A DNA stretch of 64,000 bases, from assembly GCF_042680685.1 (NCBI RefSeq), contig NZ_JBHUEA010000001.1, positions 62,001 to 126,000 on the forward strand, given 5' to 3'. The translations under genes and the position numbers were made by a program. The DNA comes from Amnibacterium endophyticum. Its GTDB lineage: Bacteria > Actinomycetota > Actinomycetes > Actinomycetales > Microbacteriaceae. The notes under the pieces were generated by a model, which was given only the letters and a program-made list of their open reading frames with translations, was not told where the DNA came from and made no database searches. Shown here in pieces: positions 56,468 to 64,000 of the stretch (within the stretch, counting starts at the first letter, position 1; every line of letters begins with the position of its first letter).

Positions 56468-57342
56468 CAGAAGGCGGCCTTCCCCGTCCGGTCCCCCGCC
56501 GACCAGGGCGTCAGCAGGCGCCCGACGCGGTCGATGAGGAGGTAGGCGGCGCCCGCGACGGCGCCGGAGGTCAGCGCGAGCACCCACACCCGCGTCGAGT
56601 CGTTGTCGAACTGGGCCGACAGCAGCAGCACGCCGATCCCCTGGTCCACGCCGACGAGGAAGTACTCGCCGAGCACCGCGCCGAGGAAGGCGGCGGGCGC
56701 GGCGATCTTCAGCGCCGCGAGCAGGCTCGGCATCGCGGCGATCAGCCGCACCTTGCGGATCTGCGTGAAGCGGGTGCCGCCGTAGGCGCTGATCACGTCG
56801 AGCTGGGTCCGGCTCGCGGACTTCAGCCCGAGGATCGAGCCGACCACGGTCGTGAAGATCACCGACAGCGCGGCGAGGAAGACGGACGTGAAGCGGGAGC
56901 CGGCGGGCGACATGATCGCCGCGAGCGGCCCGATCGCGGTGAGCGGCAGGCAGGAGGTCACGACCGCGAGCTGCGTCGAGATGCCCTCGGCCCTCGGCAC
57001 GAGCAGCACCACGAAGGCGAGCAGCAGCCCGACCACGTTGCCGACGACGTACCCCTGCAGCGCGGCGAGCGACGTCGCGCCGACGCCCTCCCAGTAGGAG
57101 GAGCTGCCGAACGCCTGCCCGAAGAGCACCGCCACGTCGAGCGGGGTCGGGATCGCGCCGTTGCGGCCGAAGGGGCTGACGGCGACCACCGCCCAGAGCG
57201 CGACGATCAGCACGACGCCGAGCACGCCGCCCGCCCACGCGGGCATCCCGGCGAGGGCCCGGGCGAGGCCGCGGGACGGCCGCGCCCCGGCCGGCGCCGT
57301 GATGACGGTGCTCGCGGCGGCGTCCGCCACCGGCTCACTCAT
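56467..57342 (-). CDS. ABC transporter permease, NMT1/ThiX-SsuC type, first copy
   Basis: A 291-aa permease with the same architecture as its downstream partner (AYGGTRFTQIRKVRLIAAMPSLLAALKIAAPAAFLGAVLGEYFLVG). The N-terminal 30 residues are Ala/Pro-rich and cytoplasmic. The ATG overlaps the ATPase stop by 8 bp. Two different permease genes in one unit are known in importers for hydroxymethylpyrimidine, riboflavin or related compounds. Confidence 0.85.
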   Translation of the reverse strand: MSEPVADAAASTVITAPAGARPSRGLARALAGMPAWAGGVLGVVLIVALWAVVAVSPFGRNGAIPTPLDVAVLFGQAFGSSSYWEGVGATSLAALQGYVVGNVVGLLLAFVVLLVPRAEGISTQLAVVTSCLPLTAIGPLAAIMSPAGSRFTSVFLAALSVIFTTVVGSILGLKSASRTQLDVISAYGGTRFTQIRKVRLIAAMPSLLAALKIAAPAAFLGAVLGEYFLVGVDQGIGVLLLSAQFDNDSTRVWVLALTSGAVAGAAYLLIDRVGRLLTPWSAGDRTGKAAF

Positions 57343-58168
57343 CGCCCGGCTCCTGGCCGCCGAAGAGGATCCCGGACAGGCGGTCGACGTAGGCGTGGAA
57401 CTCGGGGCTGCGCATCAGCTCGGGCACGCGCGGCCGCGGCAGGTCGATCTCGACGACCTCCGCGATCCGGCCCGGCCGCGCGCTCATCACCGCGACGACG
57501 TCGGAGAGGAAGACGGCCTCGCCGATGCCGTGCGTGACCATCAGCGTCGTCGCCGGCTTCTCCGACCAGATCCGCAGCAGCTCGACGTTCATCCGCTGCC
57601 GGGTCATGTCGTCGAGCGCGCCGAACGGCTCGTCGAGCAGCATGATCGTCGGCTGCACGACGAGGCAGCGGGCGATCGACACGCGCTGCCGCATGCCGCC
57701 GGACAGCTGGGCGGGCTTCGCGTGCTCGAACCCCTTCAGCCCGACCAGCTCGATCAGGTCGTCGATCACCTTCTGGTCGGGCGTGATGCCCGCCACCTCG
57801 AGCGGCAGGCGGATGTTCTTCGCGACCGTCCGCCACGGCAGCAGGGCGCTGTCCTGGAACGCGATCCCGATCTCGTGCGCCTTCTGCACCTCCGCGGTCG
57901 GCTTCCCGTTCATCTGCACGGTGCCGGTCGTCGGGCTGTCGAGCCCGGCGAGGATGCGGAGGATCGTCGACTTGCCGCAGCCCGACGGTCCGAGCAGCGA
58001 GAGGAACGAGTCCTTCCGCGTGCCGAGGTCCACCTGCGCCAGCGCCTCCACCTGCTTGCGACCGCTGGTGAAGACCTTGGTCAGGCCCTGGATGTTGATG
58101 CCGGAGGCGAGCTCCGGCTCCTCGGCGGGCCGGCTGGTCGCGCGGGCCGGGGTGGCGACGTCGGTCAC
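57335..58168 (-). CDS. ABC transporter ATP-binding protein, nitrate/sulfonate/pyrimidine-precursor type
   Basis: A 277-aa ABC ATPase with Walker A GPSGCGKSTILRIL, Q-loop AFQDSALLPWRT, signature QLSGGMRQRVSIARCL, Walker B IMLLDEPFGALDD and switch His MVTHGIGEAV. GTG 58168 follows GAGGAGACC, a good ribosome site. It energises the two permeases downstream. It is nearly colinear with the SsuB-like ATPase at 12576 but clearly a different transporter. Confidence 0.88.
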   Translation of the reverse strand: MTDVATPARATSRPAEEPELASGINIQGLTKVFTSGRKQVEALAQVDLGTRKDSFLSLLGPSGCGKSTILRILAGLDSPTTGTVQMNGKPTAEVQKAHEIGIAFQDSALLPWRTVAKNIRLPLEVAGITPDQKVIDDLIELVGLKGFEHAKPAQLSGGMRQRVSIARCLVVQPTIMLLDEPFGALDDMTRQRMNVELLRIWSEKPATTLMVTHGIGEAVFLSDVVAVMSARPGRIAEVVEIDLPRPRVPELMRSPEFHAYVDRLSGILFGGQEPGDE

Positions 58169-58197
58169 GCGGTCTCCTCGAGGTGGTGCGCGCGGGC

Positions 58198-59346
58198 TCA
58201 GCTCGCGCTGGCGGTCGGGATGTCGAACGTGGTCTTGAGGTCCGGGTTCTCCTTGTAGACCTCCTCGAGCAGGCTCAGGTCGAACAGCTTGTCGGCGGTG
58301 ATGGTGTACCCCATCGCCGCGAGCGACGTGATGTTCTCCTTGATCAGCTCGTCCGTCATCGTGAACAGGCCGTTCGCGTTGACGTCCTCGGTGAGGATGA
58401 GGCCGTTCTGCGCCTCGGCCTCCTTCGTCTGCTCCTCCACGTCGAGATCCTTGCCGAAGTTCGCGCCCTTGCCGTACTTGTTCGCCGCGAGCTCCGCCGA
58501 CTTCGCCGGGTCCTTGACCGCGTCGGTCCAGCCCTGGATCTCGGCCTTCAGGAACGCCTTCAGCAGGTCGCGCTTCGAGTCGATGGTCGACTGCAGCACC
58601 GTGAACGTCTCGGCGACGAAGGGGAGGCCGTTGTCGGCGAAGCCGAGCACGACGGGCTTCTTGCCCTCCGCCTCCGCGAGGATCGGCTCGTTCGTGATGT
58701 AGGACATGTGCGCGTCGTACTTGCCGGAGACGAGCGGGGCGATGTCGAAGCCGGTCGTGACGATGGTGACGTCGGACTCGGCGATGCCGTTCGCCTTGAG
58801 GAAGCCCTTCGCGATCGTCTGGTTCGCGCCGGCCTGCACGCCGAGGCGCTTGCCCTTCACGTCCGCGATCGTGCGGATCGGGGTCCCCTCCTCCAGCGAC
58901 ATCAGGCAGAAGGGGTTCTTCTGGTAGGTCGTGCCGATGATCTTCAGCGGCGCGCCCTGCAGCACGGACGGCACGGTGCCGATCGGGGCGGACAGGCCGA
59001 CCAGCGCCTTGCCGGAGATGATGATCTCCTCCGCGGTGGTGCTGCCGGAGCCGCCCGCGAGCAGCGTGACCTCGGAGAAGCCCGCGTCCTCGTAGTAGCC
59101 GTTCTCGGTCGCGAAGTACTCGCCCGCGAACTCGATGTTCTTGATCCAGGACAGCTGCAGCGCGATGGTGCCGAAGTCGGCGGCGGCGCCCGAGGAGGTG
59201 CCGGCCGACGAGCCGGGGGTGCTGGAGCCGCTGTTCCCGCTGCAGGCGGAGAGCAGCAGGCCGCCGCCGAGGACGCCGGCGCCGGCGAGGCCGGTGCGCA
59301 GCAGGGTGCGGCGGTCGAAGGCGGCGGGGATGCGGGTCGCGGGCAT
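58198..59346 (-). CDS. NMT1/THI5-like substrate-binding lipoprotein with Tat-type signal
   Basis: A 382-aa binding protein. The signal has a twin arginine (DRRTLLRTGL, R12-R13) and ends at lipobox LSAC (C35), so it may be a Tat-exported lipoprotein. The mature domain starts IALQLSWIKNIEFAGEYFATENGYYEDAGF, typical of NMT1/THI5-like receptors for pyrimidine precursors and related ligands. It is the first gene of the operon SBP-ATPase-permease-permease-nucleoside hydrolase. The ligand is not determined; a nucleobase, nucleoside or pyrimidine-like compound fits the context. Confidence 0.85.
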   Translation of the reverse strand: MPATRIPAAFDRRTLLRTGLAGAGVLGGGLLLSACSGNSGSSTPGSSAGTSSGAAADFGTIALQLSWIKNIEFAGEYFATENGYYEDAGFSEVTLLAGGSGSTTAEEIIISGKALVGLSAPIGTVPSVLQGAPLKIIGTTYQKNPFCLMSLEEGTPIRTIADVKGKRLGVQAGANQTIAKGFLKANGIAESDVTIVTTGFDIAPLVSGKYDAHMSYITNEPILAEAEGKKPVVLGFADNGLPFVAETFTVLQSTIDSKRDLLKAFLKAEIQGWTDAVKDPAKSAELAANKYGKGANFGKDLDVEEQTKEAEAQNGLILTEDVNANGLFTMTDELIKENITSLAAMGYTITADKLFDLSLLEEVYKENPDLKTTFDIPTASAS

Positions 59347-59394
59347 GTGGTGGTCCTCGTGTCGTGTCAGGCAACGGGGTGCGGTGTGGAGGGC

Positions 59395-59426
59395 ACGCTA
59401 ACCGCGCCGCGTTTCACTCCTGTTTC
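59395..59426 (-). promoter_or_regulatory. Promoter with GlnR-like site upstream of the ABC/nucleoside hydrolase operon
   Basis: On the minus strand GAAAC-N6-GAAAC (59411-59426) has the exact 5-6-5 spacing of one GlnR box, whose consensus is GTNAC-N6-GAAAC; the first half deviates at one position. It lies about 10 bp upstream of a TAGCGT -10 candidate (59395-59400), where an activator would bind. This would tie the operon to nitrogen control; it is an inference from one site. Confidence 0.35.
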
Positions 59427-59494
59427 GGGGAGAGCGCCGTCCGATGACGGAACGGTCACGGTTCGTCGCACCGCCGCTGCCCTACCGTGAGGCG

Positions 59495-60160
59495 GTGCCC
59501 GCCCCCACCCGGCTCGTCGTGCTCGACCTCGACGGCACGGTCCTCGTCGGCGACGAGCCCGTCCGCGCCTACCTCGCCGCGCTGCTGCGGAGGGCGCCGC
59601 TGCCCGGGGCGGAGGCGGTGCTCGAGTCCTACCTCGCGCGGGGAGGCTCCGAGCCGGACGCCTACGCGGCCGTCGCGCGCATCGCGGAGCGCGCCGGGGT
59701 GCCGGCGGCCGACCGGCAGGCGGCGTACGCGGAGAGCCGTGCGGCGCTGCACGCCGGCGCGGTCGCGGCGCACGCCGCCGAAGGGCTCGCCGCCGCCCTC
59801 GACCGGCGCCCGGCGGGCGTCGTCGTCGCGCTCGTCACGAACGCGCCCGTCGAGGGCGCCGCTCCCCTGCTCGAGCGCGTCGGTCTCGCGGGACGCCTCG
59901 ACCGGGTCGTGGGCGACGCGGGCAAGCCGGCGGGCATGCCCGAGGTGCTGCAGGGGCTGCTCGCGGAGACGGGGGTCGGTGCCGAGCGGCTGCTGGCCGC
60001 GGGCGACGTCTGGGCGAACGACCTCGCCGCGGCCGCCGCGCTCGGCGGCACGACCGTGCTGATCGACCGGCACGGGCACGCGGAGGGCGCCCCCGACCTG
60101 CGCGGTCCGTCGCTGGCCGCCCTGCTGCCGGCCCTCGAGGAGTGGTGGACCCGACCCTAG
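59495..60160 (+). CDS. HAD-superfamily phosphatase
   Basis: A 221-aa haloacid dehalogenase-fold hydrolase. The nucleophile motif is VVLDLDGTVLVGDE; the Lys motif appears near GDAGKPAGMPEVL, and the acidic motif is LAAGDVWANDLAAAAALGG. Substrate unknown, probably a small phosphate ester. GTG 59495 is chosen because TACCGT ends 6 nt before it and DLDGT lies at the usual distance; ATG 59444 would add 17 residues. It is convergent with otsB. Confidence 0.82.
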   Translation: MPAPTRLVVLDLDGTVLVGDEPVRAYLAALLRRAPLPGAEAVLESYLARGGSEPDAYAAVARIAERAGVPAADRQAAYAESRAALHAGAVAAHAAEGLAAALDRRPAGVVVALVTNAPVEGAAPLLERVGLAGRLDRVVGDAGKPAGMPEVLQGLLAETGVGAERLLAAGDVWANDLAAAAALGGTTVLIDRHGHAEGAPDLRGPSLAALLPALEEWWTRP

Positions 60161-60209
60161 GTCCGCGGGCGCGGGAGCGGTCTCGAGGCCCGCTGCGCTC
60201 GCACCTCGA

Positions 60210-60234
60210 CCGACGGGCTCGGATGCCCCGTCGG
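60210..60234. terminator. Hairpin between convergent HAD and otsB genes
   Basis: CCGACGGG (60210-60217) pairs with CCCGTCGG (60227-60234) around a 9-nt loop. Just before it, GGTCTCGAGG...ACCTCGACC (about 60179-60210) is another imperfect inverted repeat. Together they fill the gap between the convergent genes. Confidence 0.5.
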
Positions 60235-60237
60235 CGG

Positions 60238-60999
60238 TCAGCGGGCGCGGAGCTCCGCGAGGCGGGCGAGGACGCCCGCCACCTCGGCGGGTCCCGGCAC
60301 GCGGTACGGCGCGACCGTCTCGCCGTCGCCGCTCTTCAGGCCGAGGTCGCCGTCGCCGAGCGCCGCGAACGCGTCCTCGTCGGTGACGTCGTCGCCCGCG
60401 TAGAGCACCGCGGTCGCCTTCGTGTAGCGGCGCAGGTGCTCGACCGCCTCGCCCTTCGTCGTCGACCGGACGGAGAACTCGATGACGTTCTTGCCCATCC
60501 GCACCTTCGCGTCGGGGGTCTCCGCCTTCAGCTCCTGCAGCGCGACGAGGTGGGCGGCGCGGCTGTGGCGGTCCGTCGCCACCCGCGTGTGCAGGGCGAA
60601 GCCCGCGGGCTTGCGCTCGATGCGGACCGTGTCGAGGGTGTCCGCGACCTGGTCGAGCACCTCCCGCATCACGTCCAGCTGCTCGCGCTCGGCCTCGTCG
60701 AGCGCGATCACGTCGTCCGGCTCGTCGAGCCGCAGCTCGATGCCGTGGGAGCCGACGAGCAGCACCCGGTCGCCGAACGGGGCGACCTGCTCGAGGTCGC
60801 CGAGGGAGCGGCCCGACACCATCGCGACCCGCGTGTCCGGCAGGTCGACCAGCCGCTCGACGGCGGCCCGCGCCTCCGGCGTCGCCCGCGCCTTCTCGGG
60901 GTCGTCGACCTCCGGCGCCAGCGTGCCGTCGAAGTCGAGCGCGACGAGCAGCCGCGGCGTCGCGGCGAGCGCCGCGAGGGCGTCGTCGAGATCCGGCAT
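60238..60999 (-). CDS. otsB: Trehalose-6-phosphate phosphatase
   Basis: Removes phosphate from trehalose-6-phosphate, 253 aa, HAD family. ALDFDGTLAPEVDDPEKA is the nucleophile motif, VAMVSGRSLGDLEQV and GSHGIELR follow, and YAGDDVTDEDAFAALGDGDLG is the metal site. The ATG shares a base with the otsA stop (TGATG), so both are coupled. It is the second and last gene of the trehalose operon. Confidence 0.94.
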   Translation of the reverse strand: MPDLDDALAALAATPRLLVALDFDGTLAPEVDDPEKARATPEARAAVERLVDLPDTRVAMVSGRSLGDLEQVAPFGDRVLLVGSHGIELRLDEPDDVIALDEAEREQLDVMREVLDQVADTLDTVRIERKPAGFALHTRVATDRHSRAAHLVALQELKAETPDAKVRMGKNVIEFSVRSTTKGEAVEHLRRYTKATAVLYAGDDVTDEDAFAALGDGDLGLKSGDGETVAPYRVPGPAEVAGVLARLAELRAR

Positions 61000-62501
61000 C
61001 AGTCCGTCTCCGCGGCCGCCTGCGCCGATGCGGTCGGCCGCACCTCGGCGAGCGCCGAGAGGAAGTCGCGCGACCAGTGCTCGACGTCGTGGGTCAGCAC
61101 GCGCCGCCGCAGGGCGTGCATCCGCGTGCGGCGCTCCTGCCGCGGCATGTGGACCGCGGCGAGGATCGCGCGCTTCAGCCCCTCGATGTCGTGGGGGTTC
61201 ACGAGCAGCGCCTGCTTCAGCTCGTCGGCGGCGCCCGCGAACTCGCTGAGCACGAGCACGCCGTCGTCGTCGGCGCGGGTCGCCACGTACTCCTTGGCCA
61301 CGAGGTTCATCCCGTCGCGCAGCGCGGTCACGAGCATGATGTCCGCCGCGAGCATCAGCGCGACCATCTCCTCGCGCGGGTAGCCGTGGTGCAGGTAGCT
61401 GATCGCGCTGTGCTTGATGGTGCCGAACTCGCCGTTCACCCGCCCGACGGTCAGCTCGATCTCGTCGCGCAGCGCCTTGTACGTCTCCACCCGTTCGCGG
61501 CTCGGGCTCGCGATCTGCACGAGGACGGTGTCGTCGACGTCGAGCTTGCCCTCGTCCAGCAGCTCGGCGTACGCCGCGAAGCGGTGCCGGATGCCCTTCG
61601 TGTAGTCGAGCCGGTCGACGCCGAGCATGATCGTGGTCGGGTCACCGAGGTCGCGGCGGATCTCCGCCGCCCGCGCCCGCACCGACTCGGTCTCGACGAG
61701 CTGCACGTAGGCCGCCGCGTCGATGGAGATCGGGAAGTGCTTCGCGACGACGGTCCGCGGCTCGTCCGACATCGAGTTCGGCCACTTGCCCTCGCCGGCC
61801 GCCGGCAGCTCGACGCGGCCGTGCGGCGTCGGGACGTGGAAGAGCCGCCGCACCGCGCGCAGGAAGTTGCCCGCGTCGGCCCGGCGCTGGAAGCCGATCA
61901 GGTCGGCGCCGAGCAGCCCCTCGACGATCTGCCGCCGCCACGGCAGCTGGGAGAAGAGGCCGTAGGCGGGGAAGGGGATGTGGTTGAAGAAGCCGATGAC
62001 GAGGTCGGGGCGCCGCTCGCGGAGCATGCGCGGCACGAGCTGCAGCTGGTAGTCCTGCACCCACACCATCGCGCCCTCGGCGGCGACGTCGGCCGACGCC
62101 TCCGCGAACCGCCGGTTCACCTCGACGTAGGTCTCCCACGTCTCGCGGTTGTAGGTCGGCTGCGCGATGACGTCGTGGTAGAGCGGCCAGATCGTGTCGT
62201 TCGAGAAGCCCTCGTAGTACCGCTCGACCTCGCCCGCGGACAGCGGGACCGGGTGGAGGTGCAGGCCGTCGGCCTCGAACGGGCCCTGGTCGTCGTCGGC
62301 GGTGCCGGTCCAGCCGACCCACCCGCCGTCGTTGGCGCGCATGACCGGCTCGAGCGCCGTGACGAGGCCGCCGGGCGAGGGCTGCCAGTCCGGCGTGCCG
62401 TCCCGCCGCACCACGCGGTCCACGGGGAGGCGGTTGGAGACGACGACGAAGTCGTACCGCTCGGTGTCGCTGTCGATGCTCGTACCCCCTCGTTGCGCCA
62501 T
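60999..62501 (-). CDS. otsA: Alpha,alpha-trehalose-phosphate synthase
   Basis: GT20 glycosyltransferase making trehalose-6-phosphate from UDP- (or ADP-) glucose and glucose-6-phosphate, 500 aa. VVSNRLPVDRVVRRDG, PSPGGLVTALEPV, VWVQDYQLQLVPRMLRERRPDLVIGFFNHIPFPAY, LGVDRLDYTKGI and LRDGMNLVAKEYVA are the canonical blocks. The N-terminal 15 residues are not conserved. A TAGCCT box lies only 1 nt before this ATG, so the true promoter or start may differ slightly. otsB follows. Confidence 0.95.
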   Translation of the reverse strand: MAQRGGTSIDSDTERYDFVVVSNRLPVDRVVRRDGTPDWQPSPGGLVTALEPVMRANDGGWVGWTGTADDDQGPFEADGLHLHPVPLSAGEVERYYEGFSNDTIWPLYHDVIAQPTYNRETWETYVEVNRRFAEASADVAAEGAMVWVQDYQLQLVPRMLRERRPDLVIGFFNHIPFPAYGLFSQLPWRRQIVEGLLGADLIGFQRRADAGNFLRAVRRLFHVPTPHGRVELPAAGEGKWPNSMSDEPRTVVAKHFPISIDAAAYVQLVETESVRARAAEIRRDLGDPTTIMLGVDRLDYTKGIRHRFAAYAELLDEGKLDVDDTVLVQIASPSRERVETYKALRDEIELTVGRVNGEFGTIKHSAISYLHHGYPREEMVALMLAADIMLVTALRDGMNLVAKEYVATRADDDGVLVLSEFAGAADELKQALLVNPHDIEGLKRAILAAVHMPRQERRTRMHALRRRVLTHDVEHWSRDFLSALAEVRPTASAQAAAETD

Positions 62502-62538
62502 CAGGCTACGGGGGCTCGGCCGGGAGCGGACCGAGCGG

Positions 62539-63315
62539 TCAGGCGGGCGGCAGCGCCAGGGCCGCGCGCGCCGCGGAGGCGAGCGGCTCCGCGTAGGCCG
62601 CGCCGTGGCTCGCGGCGTGCACCGCGAGGGGGTGCAGCTGGTGCAGCGGGATGCGCTGCTCCCAGCCGGGGACGAGCGGGTGCGCGGCGTCGTAGCCGGC
62701 GTAGATCCGGGCGAGGTGCGGGCAGCCGAAGAGCGCGAGCATCGCGAGGTCGGTCTCCCGGTGCCCGCCGTGCGCGGCGGGGTCGATCAGCACCGCGCCG
62801 CCCGCCGTCCACTGCAGGTTGCCGTTCCAGAGGTCGCCGTGCAGGCGGGCCGGCGCGTCGCCGTCGTCCAGGTCGCCGGCCGACAACCGCTCGCAGGCGC
62901 GCTCGACGAGGCGGAGGTCCTCGCCGCCGATGTGGCCGCGCTCCGCCGCCAGCCGGGCGTAGGGCAGCACCCGCTGCTCGGCGGTGAAGGCGCCCCAGGA
63001 CGGCCAGCCGCCCGGCCGGGTCGTGAGCGGCTGCTCGCCGATGAAGGAGGGCCCGTCCCACCCGTCCGGCGGCGCGCCCCAGCCGTCGGCGCCCGCGTCG
63101 TGCGTGGTCGCGAGCGCCGCCCCGAACGCCTCCGCGTGCTCCGCCGTCGGCCGCGCGAGGTCGAGCGCCTCGAGATCGATGCGCCCCGGCTCCACCGCGA
63201 GCACCTCGACCACGCGGGCGCCGTCGGCCGCGGCGAGCCAGGCGAGCCCGGCGGCCTCCGCCTCGAAGAACCCGTCGGGCGCGTCCGCCCTGCGCTTCGC
63301 GTGCACCCGCTTCAT
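62539..63315 (-). CDS. Fructosamine kinase family protein
   Basis: A 258-aa FN3K/APH-like kinase. ARLHGDLWNGNLQWTAGGAVLIDPAAHGGHRETDLAML contains the catalytic HGDLWNGN loop and the metal-binding Asp. EAAGLAWLAA and RIDLEAL lie in the N lobe. Bacterial members phosphorylate fructosamines or ribulosamines in deglycation. The ATG at 63315 has TACCCT exactly 7 nt upstream, supporting it over the longer frame. It lies just upstream of otsA on the same strand. Confidence 0.88.
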   Translation of the reverse strand: MKRVHAKRRADAPDGFFEAEAAGLAWLAAADGARVVEVLAVEPGRIDLEALDLARPTAEHAEAFGAALATTHDAGADGWGAPPDGWDGPSFIGEQPLTTRPGGWPSWGAFTAEQRVLPYARLAAERGHIGGEDLRLVERACERLSAGDLDDGDAPARLHGDLWNGNLQWTAGGAVLIDPAAHGGHRETDLAMLALFGCPHLARIYAGYDAAHPLVPGWEQRIPLHQLHPLAVHAASHGAAYAEPLASAARAALALPPA

Positions 63316-63352
63316 CCGCGGCAGGGTATGCGACCGACCCGCACGCACCGGT

Positions 63353-64000
63353 TCAGGCGGCGGCGGGCAGGGCGCGGAACCGCAGCGGGCTCGTGCGGCG
63401 CCGCGCGACGAGCGCGACCTCGGCGACGAAGGCGACCAGCGCCCACAGCGCGAGCGAGAGGATCCCGCCTCCGGCGCCGCCGCTGCCCGACAGCGCGGCG
63501 GTGGTCGCGTCCACCGCGGCCGTGAGCGGCAGCAGCGGGCTGATCGCCTGGAACGGCTCGGACACGAGCTCGATCGGATAGATCCCGCCGACCGCGACCA
63601 GCTGCACGCCGAGCAGCACGATCGAGAGCACCGTGCCGGCGCGGCCGAACGCGCTCTGCAGCAGCTGGTGGATCGCGAGGAACGAGACCCCCGCGACGAG
63701 CGCGACCGCGAACAGGAGCGGCAGCGCCGCGCCGCCCACCCCGAGGGTCGCCGCCAGCAGCACGACGATCAGCACGGCCTGGACGACGGCGACGAGCGCA
63801 CCGCGGGCGAGCGCGCCGCCGACGAGGCGCGCGGTGCCGACCCCGGAGTCCAGCAGCCGGCGGGAGACCGCGCCGAGCAGCAGCACGAGCGCGGCTGCGC
63901 CGATCCAGAGCCCGACCGGGACGACGAGGGTCGCGACGATCTGACCCGGGCCGGACAGCTCGTGCTCCCGCGTGGCGGACGCCGTGATCGGGTTCGCGAC
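63353..64000 (-). CDS. YhgE/Pip-family membrane protein, C-terminal part (5' end beyond window)
   Basis: The last 215 codons of a gene whose start is outside; the frame is open to base 64000. The segment has about five hydrophobic helices typical of the C-terminal membrane domain of YhgE/Pip (phage-infection-protein-like) ABC-2 type proteins: GGIYPIELVSEPFQAISPLLPLTAAVDA is close to the conserved stretch before the last helices. The visible part ends with a short Arg-rich tail. Partner genes are not in the window. Confidence 0.8.
   Translation of the reverse strand, partial: VANPITASATREHELSGPGQIVATLVVPVGLWIGAAALVLLLGAVSRRLLDSGVGTARLVGGALARGALVAVVQAVLIVVLLAATLGVGGAALPLLFAVALVAGVSFLAIHQLLQSAFGRAGTVLSIVLLGVQLVAVGGIYPIELVSEPFQAISPLLPLTAAVDATTAALSGSGGAGGGILSLALWALVAFVAEVALVARRRTSPLRFRALPAAA

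Noticed and set aside
59347..59443. A TPP riboswitch in front of the NMT1/THI5-like ABC operon
   Set aside because: The 97-bp leader has no CUGAGA or ACCUGA boxes and is too short for the fold.
1..64000. Insertion sequences, prophage or integrative element
   Set aside because: No transposase, integrase or phage structural gene is present; the only mobile-like signals are the short palindromes.
1..64000. CRISPR array
   Set aside because: No regularly spaced direct repeats with unique spacers; the repeats seen are single palindromes far apart.

Overview
The window is chromosomal DNA of very high G+C content with short intergenic gaps. Most operons are coupled by 4-bp ATGA or GTGA stop/start overlaps, and GTG starts are frequent. 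Gene content and order (ilvD-ilvB-ilvN-ilvC, serA, leuB-ilvE, a FAH-family hydrolase, gltX) point to an actinobacterium, most likely of the Microbacteriaceae. I cannot name the genus. There is no phage, transposase, CRISPR array or rRNA. One tRNA gene (Gln, CTG anticodon) is present.

Layout. (1) 1-9.2 kb is a molybdenum locus: mop-like regulator-modA-modB-modC on the minus strand, moeB(rhodanese)-moeA-moaC/mogA fusion-moaE on the plus strand, and moaA-moaD on the minus strand. It is followed by a cytosolic sulfite-oxidase-fold Mo enzyme and its own flavin reductase. (2) 9.4-14.4 kb has an exported endonuclease/exonuclease/phosphatase protein and an ssuABC-type sulfonate importer with an Rrf2 regulator. 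(3) 14.4-23.7 kb is mixed: DUF421, acs with a small membrane protein, an HLD-II haloalkane dehalogenase, a GntR/ABC/membrane-protein cassette bracketed by two GPP34 paralogues, and a lipoprotein sugar dehydrogenase. (4) 23.8-31.9 kb has tRNA-Gln, a cytochrome b, gltX and assimilatory sulfur genes (cysI-cysH-siroheme synthase, a divergent sirohydrochlorin chelatase and a YeiH-type exporter). (5) 31.9-36.5 kb has a FAH hydrolase, a macrolide-type glycosyltransferase with a divergent TetR, an Fpg/Nei glycosylase and a membrane protein. (6) 36.6-51.9 kb is the branched-chain amino acid and serine backbone (ilvE, leuB, serA, ilvC, ilvN, ilvB, ilvD), interrupted by mtlD, MFS/ArsR, small membrane genes and an NlpC/P60 hydrolase. 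(7) 52.1-64 kb has an AbiEi-like protein with an endonuclease-like tail, an FMN monooxygenase, a nucleoside hydrolase with an NMT1-type ABC importer, a HAD phosphatase, otsA-otsB, a fructosamine kinase and the end of a YhgE-type transporter.

How they work together. Mod imports molybdate and the moa/moe genes build Mo-molybdopterin. The only Mo enzyme visible is the sulfite-oxidase-like protein next door, and no mobA-type nucleotidyltransferase is seen, which fits that family. Sulfonate uptake (ssu) and sulfate reduction (cysHI plus siroheme synthesis) form a second theme. Branched-chain amino acid and serine synthesis is the third.

The most unusual signals are dispersed palindromes. A 53-bp family sits at 6462, 26464 and 38837. 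A 38-40-bp family sits at 51973, 53143 and 54632. A 63-bp palindrome at 27236 is translated as the interdomain linker of the siroheme synthase. Many genes also have a TANNNT box exactly 6-7 nt before the start codon, which suggests leaderless transcripts.
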